The notes under the pieces: model-generated
Told to the model about the DNA's origin: nothing
Databases searched by the model: none
What the model saw: only the letters and a program-made list of their open reading frames with translations
Assembly: GCA_964643075.1 (NCBI GenBank)
Contig: CAZXQO010000002.1
Location: 1 to 64,000, forward strand
Direction of reading: 5' to 3'
Source: Desulfocucumis sp964643075
GTDB lineage: Bacteria > Bacillota > Desulfotomaculia > Desulfotomaculales > Desulfocucumaceae
Length of the DNA stretch: 64,000 bases
Program-made: the position numbers and the translations under genes
Part shown: piece after piece, positions 53,728 to 61,759 of the stretch
Numbering within the stretch: the stretch's first letter is position 1
Layout of the letters: every line of letters starts with the position of its first letter

Positions 53728-54403
53728 ATCTCAGCTGATATCCCACCCCTCGGACGGTGTGAATAAATTTTTGATGATAACGGTCATCAATTTTAATTCT
53801 GAGATAGCGGATATAGACATCAACAATGTTAGTGTCACCGGCAAAATCATATCCCCATACTTTCCCCAGAATCGTATCTCTGGTTAGCACAATTTCATTA
53901 TTAAGCATTAAAAACCTTAACAAATCAAATTCCTTTTTTGTTAAATCTATTGTTTTGTTATTAAAGCTCACTGTATATTTATGCATATCAAGTTTAAGGT
54001 TACCGATCTGAATAACATCGGATTTCACATGCTGTACCCTTTTATGTTTAAAAGCCAACCGAATCCGGGCCAGAAGCTCCTCAATGGCAAAAGGTTTGGT
54101 CAAATAATCATCAGCACCAAGATCCAACCCCATGACCTTGTCCATGACATCATCTTTGGCAGTGAGCATAATAACCGGAATCTCGGAAACTTGTCTCAAA
54201 CGTCTTAATACTTCCATCCCATTCAGCGAGGGAAGCATCACGTCAAGGATGATTAAATCATGATTACCATGCAAAGCTTTTTCCAGACCGGCTCTTCCGT
54301 CCTGTTCCTGCTCCACGGTATATCCTTCATGTTCCAGTTCCAATTGGACGAACCTGGCTATTTTCACTTCGTCTTCCATGATCAGGATTCTTTTATCACA
54401 CAT
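53717..54403 (-). CDS. OmpR/PhoB-type response regulator
   Basis: 228 residues from ATG at 54403 (CAGGGGG upstream; the frame opens at 54517 with no ribosome site). Receiver with phospho-Asp in DLIILDVMLPSLNG, Thr in VIMLTAKDD and Lys in DDYLTKPF. C-terminal winged helix with LTKKEFDLLRFLMLNNEIVL and DVYIRYLRIKID. First gene of a row with the kinase, a possible tiny ORF and the ECF sigma gene. Family length and layout are standard. Confidence 0.93.
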   Translation of the reverse strand: MCDKRILIMEDEVKIARFVQLELEHEGYTVEQEQDGRAGLEKALHGNHDLIILDVMLPSLNGMEVLRRLRQVSEIPVIMLTAKDDVMDKVMGLDLGADDYLTKPFAIEELLARIRLAFKHKRVQHVKSDVIQIGNLKLDMHKYTVSFNNKTIDLTKKEFDLLRFLMLNNEIVLTRDTILGKVWGYDFAGDTNIVDVYIRYLRIKIDDRYHQKFIHTVRGVGYQLRYEE

Positions 54404-54514
54404 GATGTACCCCCTGAAAAAGGCTATAATACAGTATATCATGCCGGCCCTGGAAAATAGGAACAGTCGTGACCCACGAACTCCAGGCAACCTATTTTCA
54501 GGAATTAAAATACA

Positions 54515-54552
54515 CAAAAATAAACCTGCAGGAAATAAATACCGGCAGGTTT
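54515..54552 (-). terminator. Terminator after the DUF4342 gene
   Basis: Minus strand AAACCTGC (54545-54552) and GCAGGTTT (54522-54529) with a 15-nt loop, followed by ATTTTTGT. Confidence 0.65.
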
Positions 54553-54575
54553 TGCTCTACGAAGCTTATTCTTAT

Positions 54576-55037
54576 TTATGCTTTATTTATTTCTTGAGCC
54601 ACTTTATTGGTAAGATTATTTACCGTATTGGAAATATTTTCTATGTTTTTGTTGATGCTGCATTCTTCCCCGTTGCTTTTATGGAACCTGATTTTGCAGC
54701 CTGTAAACAGAGCAAGGAGCAGCATCGCCACGGAAAGCGGCAGTGCAACGATGGCTAATATCAGGGCAATTGTCAAAGGAATATCAAGTTTTGTTTTCTC
54801 ATCATGGGAGATGGTGAAACTGATTCTATTTAATTTTCCTACGATGTTTTTGGTCTTTTGAAAAAAAGATGAGTGTCCGCAGCAATCTTTTTCTGGCTTT
54901 AGTTTATTGTCTTCCTCCAGGTAGGCCAGAGCCTCGACAATGTTTCCCCCGCATTTTTCCAGGGCTTCTTTTGCCTCTTTGTAGCTTACATTTGCTCTTT
55001 TCCTCAACAGATCAATTTGTTCCAGGGTAATATCCAT
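54576..55037 (-). CDS. DUF4342 protein with UBA-like N-terminus and membrane segment
   Basis: 153 residues from ATG at 55037 (GGAGG 8 nt upstream; the frame opens at 55052). Residues 1-45 resemble a UBA/TS-N fold: IDLLRKRANVSYKEAKEALE, CGGNIVEALAYLEED. A hydrophobic block follows (LDIPLTIALILAIVALPLSV, AMLLLALFTG), then a polar helical tail. Family of unknown function, sometimes near envelope stress genes; divergent here from the MarR gene. Confidence 0.78.
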   Translation of the reverse strand: MDITLEQIDLLRKRANVSYKEAKEALEKCGGNIVEALAYLEEDNKLKPEKDCCGHSSFFQKTKNIVGKLNRISFTISHDEKTKLDIPLTIALILAIVALPLSVAMLLLALFTGCKIRFHKSNGEECSINKNIENISNTVNNLTNKVAQEINKA

Positions 55038-55203
55038 GTTTAATGCCTCCATTTTAAAATTTTGTTTATGTATATATCATAGACAGCTAGAGTTAGAGAG
55101 ACATTAGTCAAAAATTAGAATTTGATTAGAAAAGTATGGAGGCGGTACAAGTGTTCGGGGATAAGCAATTTTTTGAAATGTAAAATTTAACGGACTGGCA
55201 AGC

Positions 55204-55250
55204 TTGACTTTTTATTGTTAGTATGCTTACATTATTGTTAGCATACTAAC
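55204..55250 (+). promoter_or_regulatory. Promoter/operator of the MarR-DUF3786 operon
   Basis: TTGACT (55204-55209) is a good -35, with a weak -10 after it. The perfect inverted repeat GTTAGTATGCT (55217-55227) / AGCATACTAAC (55240-55250) overlaps it, the expected shape of a MarR autoregulatory site. Confidence 0.65.
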
Positions 55251-55271
55251 ATACAGGTGGAGGGATAAAAA

Positions 55272-55724
55272 ATTAAGCAAAACGAAGATGCACTGGAGCA
55301 CTACCTTTCAAAACGCACATTATTTGAACTGACATCGACCTGGAATGCTCTACAAGATGCTTTCTCTATTCATTTTGCCCGGTACGGCCTTTCCTGGGCG
55401 AAATTCAATGCCCTGATTCATCTTTATATGGCAGGCGACCGGGGGTTGATTCAATCAGAATTGGGTAATAAGGTGCTGGTTTCCAGGGCTACCATCTCTG
55501 ACCTATTAGACCGATTGGAAAAAGAAGACCTGGTGGTTCGAAGTACTGATCCCTCTGATAAAAGAGTGTTCCGGGTCTGCCTTACGGATAAGGCCGCCAG
55601 GATCATGAACCTATTTATTCCCTTACATAACGAATACATTCATAAAATCATGTCCTCTCTTGACAAACATGAAAAGGAAGTAGTTATTTCACTGCTGGAA
55701 AAAATCAGAAAAGGTTTGGAGTAA
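55272..55724 (+). CDS. MarR-family transcriptional regulator, probable AUU start
   Basis: 150 residues if started at ATT 55272, which has GGTGGAGGG (55256-55264) 7 nt upstream. The frame is closed by a stop at 55266, and the only ATG lies at 55428 without a ribosome site. Starting there would remove the first helices (KQNEDALEHYLSKRTLFELT and ALQDAFSIHFARYGLSWAKF) needed for MarR dimerisation. The core is normal: LIQSELGNKVLVSRATISDL (helix-turn-helix) and VVRSTDPSDKRVFRVCLTDK (wing). It probably controls itself and the following DUF3786 gene through the operator just upstream. Confidence 0.8.
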   Translation: MKQNEDALEHYLSKRTLFELTSTWNALQDAFSIHFARYGLSWAKFNALIHLYMAGDRGLIQSELGNKVLVSRATISDLLDRLEKEDLVVRSTDPSDKRVFRVCLTDKAARIMNLFIPLHNEYIHKIMSSLDKHEKEVVISLLEKIRKGLE

Positions 55725-55757
55725 GTATATTATTTATGTTGAAAAGGGGTATGGCGT

Positions 55758-56564
55758 ATGGGTATGTCTCAACTCAATAATCCTTTGGAAATATACAAGT
55801 TAATCCCAAAATTAAATTGCAAACAGTGTCAGATACCGACATGCCTGGCCTTTGCCGTTGCGGTAATCGATGGTCAAAAAGGTCTCAGTGACTGCCCTCA
55901 TCTGGAGCACGATATAATTAGGCGATTTGACGGGAGAATTAATAAGCGGGTGACTGTAGAGGAGCATCATGAGCAATTACTCAATCAATTGAAAGAGGAA
56001 CTTGCCTCTATAGATTTTTCTTCATCGGCAGAAAGACTGGGGGCTTCGCTTTCAGGCGGTAAGCTGAAGATCAAGTGCCTCGGTAAGGACTTTTTTATAG
56101 ACTCCAAGGGGAATATCACATCTGATTGCCACGTGATCCCATGTCTGGTGTTACCATTGCTGGACTATGTTATAACGTGTTCGGGAAGCAATGTTACCGG
56201 AGAATGGGTTCCGTTTAGGGAGCTGAAGAATGGAATAACATGGATTCCGCTTTTTGAGCCATTATGTGAAAAACCATTAAAACAAATTGCTGATACCCAT
56301 ACCGATTTTTTTGAGAAGATTTTACATGTGTTTGATGGAAGGCTGGCAATGAATACTTTCTACTCTGATATTTCGCTCATTTTATACCCCCTACCTAGAA
56401 TTCCTATACTCATTTGTTATTGCAAGCCGGAAGAAGAACTTGAATCCAAACTCAATCTTTTTTTCGATACTACGGCGGAAGATAATCTCAACATTCGCTC
56501 AATCTTTGGTATTACCGCCGGACTTGTTAGGATGCTAGATAAAATCTCTCTCAGGCACGGTTAA
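55758..56564 (+). CDS. Fe-S-domain protein with DUF3786
   Basis: 268 residues; ATG with AAAGGGG upstream. N-terminal cluster motif of the corrinoid/Rnf type: LNCKQCQIPTCLAFAVAVID with a fourth Cys in LSDCP, likely a [4Fe-4S]. Residues 85-260 form DUF3786 (GGKLKIKCLGKDFFIDSKGN, LPRIPILICYCKPEEELE). Related proteins are fused or linked to acetogen and sulfate-reducer corrinoid proteins. Directly after the MarR gene, so probably its target (inference). Confidence 0.85.
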   Translation: MGMSQLNNPLEIYKLIPKLNCKQCQIPTCLAFAVAVIDGQKGLSDCPHLEHDIIRRFDGRINKRVTVEEHHEQLLNQLKEELASIDFSSSAERLGASLSGGKLKIKCLGKDFFIDSKGNITSDCHVIPCLVLPLLDYVITCSGSNVTGEWVPFRELKNGITWIPLFEPLCEKPLKQIADTHTDFFEKILHVFDGRLAMNTFYSDISLILYPLPRIPILICYCKPEEELESKLNLFFDTTAEDNLNIRSIFGITAGLVRMLDKISLRHG

Positions 56565-56750
56565 GAATTTCATTATTATTTGAACAGTCTTATACGATAA
56601 TTAATTATGAAGGGAAGATTTTTTTGGGTATCCATATAAGGTTACCGCCTACATCTTTAAACTTTAAATCACTTACTTATATATGAACCCCTCTAAATGT
56701 AAAAGAGTAACCCATTATAATCTAAAAATAACTGAAAGGACGTGTTAATA

Positions 56751-57206
56751 ATGGCTAGGATAGGTATAATTACCTGCTCTAACGTAACTCAAGAATTAGG
56801 TTGCGTTTCTAGCGTTTGCTTGTCGGAAATAAGGGAAAGAAAAGGGTTTTTTAAAGACTATCATCCCGATGAAAATTTAGACCTCGTGGGAATTATTAAC
56901 TGTTCCGGTTGTCCTACTGTGGGTGCTCCTCAAAAAATATTGCGGCGGGTTCGTGCTATGGCGGATCTCCAGGTTGATGTAATTCATCTTTCATTTTGCA
57001 TGACAGCCCTTTGTCCCTTCAAGCATAAATATGAGGAGGCTATTAAGGAAGCTTACCCGAATATTAAGGTTGTTTTGGGTACTCATACGCCTGGGGACCC
57101 TAAAGATTTGCAGGATGATGTAAAGAAGTTGTTTTGTGCCGATCAATTGACATTAGCAGATTTATATTATGAACGGCTTAAAAACCAGAGTCTCACAACA
57201 GAATGA
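56751..57206 (+). CDS. CGGC-domain protein
   Basis: About 151 residues from ATG at 56751 (AAAGGA upstream; the frame opens with GTG at 56742). CGGC fold with IGIITCSNVTQELGCVSSVC, GIINCSGCPTVG and LSFCMTALCPFKHKYEEAIK, all putative metal-binding Cys. Unknown function; common in methanogens and anaerobes. No recognised partner apart from the upstream Fe-S protein. Confidence 0.8.
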   Translation: MARIGIITCSNVTQELGCVSSVCLSEIRERKGFFKDYHPDENLDLVGIINCSGCPTVGAPQKILRRVRAMADLQVDVIHLSFCMTALCPFKHKYEEAIKEAYPNIKVVLGTHTPGDPKDLQDDVKKLFCADQLTLADLYYERLKNQSLTTE

Positions 57207-57400
57207 AATTCGGTACAAAAAACTGCGAACAACTTAAGTTACCAAAAGACCCCCACTTCCAAAGTGAGGGATGAATGCCGGTTGCTACCCAAGAACACTT
57301 GTTTTCTTCCGCAGGCATGATGGATGCGCTGTAATACTGTAATATCCCTTTATGCAACACGTGAACCATCCCCGGTCGCACTCCTGCGGAATCTTATATG

Positions 57401-57456
57401 AAAAGGGTAAGGCCCGTAAGATTCCTGTCTTATTAACAGAACCCTACGGGCCTTAC
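57401..57456 (-). terminator. Terminator after tRNA-Leu
   Basis: Minus strand GTAAGGCCCGTA (57445-57456) and TACGGGCCTTAC (57407-57418), a perfect 12-bp stem, followed by CCTTTTCATA. The rest of the 57207-57467 gap holds nothing I can name. Confidence 0.7.
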
Positions 57457-57467
57457 TAATATTGGTT

Positions 57468-57554
57468 TGGTGCGGCAGAGAGGACTTGAACCTCCACACC
57501 CGTACGGGCATAAGAACCTGAATCTTACGCGTCTGCCAATTCCGCCACTGCCGC
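57468..57554 (-). tRNA. tRNA-Leu (CAG)
   Basis: Class II tRNA of 87 nt including encoded CCA. Acceptor stem GCGGCAG/CTGCCGC with discriminator A; D-arm GGCGGAATTGGCAGACGC; anticodon stem TAAGA/TCTTA with loop TTCAGGT (anticodon CAG); long variable arm TGCCCGTACGGGTG; T-arm GAGGTTCAAGTCCTC. Confidence 0.95.
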
Positions 57555-57646
57555 ATATTTGTTTTTCGTCCTTGCGGACAAGAAATATAGTAACATAGCC
57601 ATATAGCTTTGTCAACATGGTACTTTGTGGCTTTACCCGGGACAGG

Positions 57647-59107
57647 CTAAAATATTTTTCTAGCCACTCTCTCCAGTTGAAGCAGGTTGCGACATTCAAA
57701 TACGTGGTGGCAGTGGGGCGAGTATATCCCCATGATACTGTCCTCCCTGTCCCACTTTTCCCGGGGGGCGGGGTTCAGCCAGAGCACCCTGGCGGCGCTG
57801 CCGGCTATCTCTGCAAAGTGGTCCCTGCCGTCAGGCTTGTAATTGTTCCGGGCGTCGCCCATGACCACCAGGGTGGTTTTTTTGTTGATCAGGTGCATAT
57901 GCTCCTGCCGGAACTGCCTCCAGACCTCTCCGTAGTCGGAAAAACCCGTCTGCCAGATGGAGGTTTTCCTGTACAGGTCATTGACGGATAAGTTCATGTC
58001 GCCGGCCCGGATGTAAGAGGTCACCTCCTCCACCGCCTCCACAAAGGCAAATGACCGGGTGAGCCGGAATTTGGACTGTATGGCATTCAGCAGGAGGAGC
58101 ATAAACTTGCTGAAGGGCGCCACGGAGCCGGAGAGGTCGCACAGCAGCACTATCTCCGGCCTGGTGGGCTTCCTGTTCTGGTAATACAGTTTCAGTGGAA
58201 TGCCCCCGGTTGCCCCGGCCCTGCGCACGGTACGGCGCAGATCAACCCGGCCGGAAGGCGCCGGTCCCCTGCGGTAGCCCAGCCTGGTGGCTAGATGCCG
58301 TCCCAGCCGCACCAGTTTCTTTTTGATTTCCTCCGCCTGCTCCAACTCCAGCCGGTCAAAAACCTGCAGCCTGGTATCTGAGCGGTAAGCAACCTCTTTC
58401 CTGGTTTTTTCCCCACCCTGGCGCCAACGGCGACGGTCAAACTCATCCGCCAACATTTTTTCCAGCAGTTTCAGATTTTCTTGCCACTGCAGGGCCTGCA
58501 CTATATTATCCAGACCGCTCAGCCAGTCTTCCCCTTCGGCCCAGCCCAACTGCAATTTAAGACGCCGCAGCCATTCCAGTTGATGGTATTCCTCTTCATG
58601 ACCGGCAGGCAGGTTTTCTGCTGATTCTCTGGCCAGTGCTGCCAGAGTGGTTTTGCTGCCTTTTTTTACAGCCTCAATCAGCCTGCCCGCACCCGGCTGG
58701 CGCCCGCCGCCAGCCGCTCCAGACGAACAGCCCGGGGATGCCCCCGACACACCGGGGATACCGGTTCTGTTTTCCTGTATATCCCGCCTCAGCCAGTCCT
58801 TAATTACCGCAAGCCTGGCCGCAAACACTTCCGGCTCCAGCCGCGGAGGGTTGCCCGGGTCATACTGCACGGTTTCCGTCGCCGGCAGTTGTCCCGTGCT
58901 GCCATACCAGTACAGGTGATAAAATTTGTCCAGTATGTCCCTGTCTACGGCATCTTTTACCAGCACCGCTTCCAGCGCCCATTTAAACTCCTCGCGCCCG
59001 GCGCCCAGCAATTCAACTGCTTTCAGCAAAGAGGCGATGTCCCCGGACGAGATTTTCATGCCGGCATCCTTCAAAATGCCTGCAAACTCTATTATATTAT
59101 GCAGCAT
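57647..59107 (-). CDS. CoxE-like VWA-domain protein
   Basis: 486 residues. N-terminal helical region (IIEFAGILKDAGMKISSGDI) and a Gly/Pro-rich linker, then the VWA (CoxE family) domain with the MIDAS residues in VLLCDLSGSVAPFSKF (DxSxS) and VVMGDARNNYKPDG. Such proteins pair with MoxR ATPases to mature or load metalloenzymes or remodel complexes. The MoxR gene is divergent, one gene upstream. Start ATG overlaps the upstream gene by 11 bp. Confidence 0.88.
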   Translation of the reverse strand: MLHNIIEFAGILKDAGMKISSGDIASLLKAVELLGAGREEFKWALEAVLVKDAVDRDILDKFYHLYWYGSTGQLPATETVQYDPGNPPRLEPEVFAARLAVIKDWLRRDIQENRTGIPGVSGASPGCSSGAAGGGRQPGAGRLIEAVKKGSKTTLAALARESAENLPAGHEEEYHQLEWLRRLKLQLGWAEGEDWLSGLDNIVQALQWQENLKLLEKMLADEFDRRRWRQGGEKTRKEVAYRSDTRLQVFDRLELEQAEEIKKKLVRLGRHLATRLGYRRGPAPSGRVDLRRTVRRAGATGGIPLKLYYQNRKPTRPEIVLLCDLSGSVAPFSKFMLLLLNAIQSKFRLTRSFAFVEAVEEVTSYIRAGDMNLSVNDLYRKTSIWQTGFSDYGEVWRQFRQEHMHLINKKTTLVVMGDARNNYKPDGRDHFAEIAGSAARVLWLNPAPREKWDREDSIMGIYSPHCHHVFECRNLLQLERVARKIF

Positions 59108-60176
59108 TCGCCGTCACCAGGCTGCAAAATTTATTAATTCCGGAAAACCTGTCCAGCATGTTTTCGATATTGAACTGCCCGTCCTGTAAGACTGACAATA
59201 CTACCAATTCCCTGTCCCTGATATTATATCTGGCCTCCATATTGTCGCCGGTATATACAAACAGGAAGAAGTCATCTGCCTTGGTGAAGCCCAGCTTTTG
59301 CACCAGCATCTGGGGGGACAGCAGCAGCCGGCTCACCTTCCCGCTTATGCGCAGGCCTTTTATATTCAAAAGCTCCAGGGCCGGGGTTATTACGCCCGGG
59401 TCAATGCTGGCCGGGTCTTCCACCTGCAGGAAAACATCAATATTTTTCGCATTGGCCTGGCATTTAAACTCGATCCGCCCGGCTTTCCCGCCCAGTAACA
59501 CCATAAAAGTTTCATCCTCCGCCCGGTACACCACTTCCCTGGGGCAGCGGTTGATAAAACTGCTATACGCCTCCGGCCCGACTACGGAATGACCCTCGGC
59601 CACGGCCTCCGAAACGTCCGGGCCAGGCGGAGCAGCGCCGGCCTCACCGGTGAATACCTCCAGCAGCCGGTTTAGTGTTATCTTCTCCAGGCAGGCCCGG
59701 CAGTGCCATTCGCTTTCCCGGAAATGGCCGGCAAATTTAACCCTGGCCACGGCCAGACCGCCCTGCACCATTATTTCACACCAGGCCATCAACGCCACAT
59801 CCCGGGACTGCCAGGAGGGCTCAAAAAGGCCGGCCAGTTCTCCCCTCTCCAGATCAATATGCTCCAATTTATTTAAACCCGGTATAATCCGGTTGATAGG
59901 CCGGGAGGAAGCCGTAATCAGTATTTTCTGGTCTGTTACCAACTCATAAAAGGCCGGGGCAAAGGGGACTGGTCTCACAGTAAATAAAGTTTTAACCACC
60001 CTGTCCGCCAGTTCAACCCGCCGGGTGGTAAAAAACATATGGTCATCGCCTAACTGGAGCTCTGCACCTTCTGCCCGGATAATGTCCCTCAGGGCGTTAA
60101 AATCTCTTTCCTTAGCCAGAAAGGTGAGCAAGTCAGCCTTTTTATCCAGTTGTCTGGTCAGAATTTCTATCTTCAT
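59097..60176 (-). CDS. Conserved hypothetical protein between MoxR and VWA genes
   Basis: 359 residues, not recognised. Soluble; begins KIEILTRQLDKKADLLTFLA and contains EWHCRACLEKI (a lone CxxC) near the middle. The second half is beta-rich (MVLLGGKAGRIEFKCQANAK, DDFFLFVYTGDNMEARYNIR). Overlaps the VWA gene, with which it is surely co-expressed. Could be an accessory factor of the MoxR/VWA machine (inference from position alone). Confidence 0.7.
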   Translation of the reverse strand: MKIEILTRQLDKKADLLTFLAKERDFNALRDIIRAEGAELQLGDDHMFFTTRRVELADRVVKTLFTVRPVPFAPAFYELVTDQKILITASSRPINRIIPGLNKLEHIDLERGELAGLFEPSWQSRDVALMAWCEIMVQGGLAVARVKFAGHFRESEWHCRACLEKITLNRLLEVFTGEAGAAPPGPDVSEAVAEGHSVVGPEAYSSFINRCPREVVYRAEDETFMVLLGGKAGRIEFKCQANAKNIDVFLQVEDPASIDPGVITPALELLNIKGLRISGKVSRLLLSPQMLVQKLGFTKADDFFLFVYTGDNMEARYNIRDRELVVLSVLQDGQFNIENMLDRFSGINKFCSLVTANAA

Positions 60177-60270
60177 CAGTCAACTCCGTATTTTTTAGAA
60201 ATTTTATCACGGAACCGGCGGGAATGGCTATATAATATATTTGTGTTATGATGTAAACGGGGTGTCTGCG

Positions 60271-61236
60271 GTGTTTGAGAGTGTCGACAAAGTGATGGAC
60301 TCCTTACTGGCGGCGGGATATATTGCCCGGCGCAGGGTGGCGGCCACGGTGTTCCTGGCCGGTAAAATGAAAAAGCCCCTGCTGGTGGAAGGTCCGGCCG
60401 GGGTGGGTAAAACCGAACTGGCCAATGCTCTGGCCCGAACATTAACCACTGAGCTAATCAGGCTGCAGTGCTATCCGGGGCTGGACGAAAGTAAAGCCCT
60501 TTACGAATGGAACTATCAAAAGCAGCTTCTTTATATACAGTCCCAAAAATCGGACTGGCGGGAGGTCAAGTCCGGTGTATACACGCCTGACTTTCTGCTG
60601 GACAGGCCGGTGCTCAAGGCCTTTACCTCTCCTAAGCCGGTGGTATTACTCATCGACGAGGTGGACAAAAGTGACGACGAGCTGGAAAGTTTTTTACTGG
60701 AGGCGCTTTCTGACTATCAGGTGAGCATACCGGAATACGGCACCATTTCGGCCAGGCACATCCCGTACGTTGTCATCACCAGCAACAACTCCAGGGATTT
60801 GAGCGACGCTTTAAAAAGGCGCTGCCTGCACCTTTATATCCACTACCCCACCCCGGAAGAGGAAGAGGCCCTGATTCAGATTAACCTGCCCGGCATTAGC
60901 AGTTCGCTGTCCCATCAGGTTGCCGAATTTGTGGCGTCGGTAAGAAGAATGCCCCTAAAAAAACACCCCGGCGTCGCCGAAACCATCGACTGGGCCAGAG
61001 CGCTGATTACTATGGACGCCTCCGGTTTAACCCCCGGGATAGCACAAGATACCCTAAACGCCCTGCTCAAATACGAGGACGACGTATTAAGAGTAACGGA
61101 AAAGCTTGACGGCCTCATTACCTCCCCCGGAACCGGCAAAGCCGGAAGTTCCGAAAAAACGCAGCAGATACCAGCAACCGCTTCCGGAACCACCGGAACA
61201 GGCAATGGACCGGATTTATCCAGATTCAACTTCTAG
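60271..61236 (+). CDS. MoxR-family AAA+ ATPase
   Basis: 321 residues from GTG at 60271 (GGGGTGT upstream; the frame opens at 60241). Walker A VEGPAGVGKTELANAL, Walker B VVLLIDEVDKSDDE, sensor 1 VITSNNSRDLSDALKRRC with the arginine finger, and the MoxR PYVV / HYPTPEEEEA region. Chaperone-like ATPase that works with VWA proteins. The VWA gene and an unknown gene lie divergently, only 95 bp apart from this start, suggesting a shared regulatory region. Confidence 0.9.
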   Translation: MFESVDKVMDSLLAAGYIARRRVAATVFLAGKMKKPLLVEGPAGVGKTELANALARTLTTELIRLQCYPGLDESKALYEWNYQKQLLYIQSQKSDWREVKSGVYTPDFLLDRPVLKAFTSPKPVVLLIDEVDKSDDELESFLLEALSDYQVSIPEYGTISARHIPYVVITSNNSRDLSDALKRRCLHLYIHYPTPEEEEALIQINLPGISSSLSHQVAEFVASVRRMPLKKHPGVAETIDWARALITMDASGLTPGIAQDTLNALLKYEDDVLRVTEKLDGLITSPGTGKAGSSEKTQQIPATASGTTGTGNGPDLSRFNF

Positions 61237-61402
61237 GAGGCCGTTCAAAAACAAGGATGGCGCGAAAGGCGAAGCCGGACAGAGCGGAACGTACTTAGTG
61301 GTCAGAGGTCAGGGGACACACCTCCTTCGGAGGAATGTCCCCAATTAATACTGTCCGGCGAGCCTGACAAAGCCAGACGCAGTTTTTCAACGGCCTTCTA
61401 GG
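61234..61402. repeat. Nested palindromic repeat at the MoxR stop codon
   Basis: Outer arms TAGGAGGCCGTTCAAAAAC (61234-61252) and GTTTTTCAACGGCCTTCTA (61382-61400), with an inner GGGGAC (61312-61317) / GTCCCC (61337-61342) element. The heptamer TTCTAGG flanks both ends (61231-61237 and 61396-61402). The left copy contains the moxR stop codon. Confidence 0.7.
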
Positions 61403-61569
61403 GGTCTGCTCACAAAACGGAAAAAATCGTACACTAACCAGATAATGGCAAGACTGCTTTTCGTCTGGCCCGCTAATATCTATCCCAAAATGAAAAAGAG
61501 CCAGAGTCCTATAAGTTTACAATCCATGCTCCTTTACAAATACTTAGTTTAATGAACTTTATGGGAATA

Positions 61570-61606
61570 AAAGCGCCACATGCCTATGATGATTTTGTGG
61601 CGCTTT
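61570..61606. repeat. Hairpin upstream of the RND pseudogene
   Basis: AAAGCGCCACA (61570-61580) and TGTGGCGCTTT (61596-61606). May be a terminator for the plus strand. With the nested repeat, this makes the 524-bp gap 61237-61760 free of intact genes. Confidence 0.5.
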
Positions 61607-61759
61607 CTGGAAATTTAACACAGTAAATGGTAATAAGATGCTCCAATAACGAAAAGTTTTTAGGCAAACCACTCAACGGCTGCGGGAATTTGAGAAAAGG
61701 CTTCCTTAATTATAGTGTCGGCACGGTAATTTTATTACAATGGCCAGCCAGCCATTGGG

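Noticed and set aside
57207..57400. Possible insertion-sequence end (text reading KLPKDPHFQSEG)
   Set aside because: Vague resemblance to the 3' end of an IS200/IS605-type gene, too short and with stops; not supportable.
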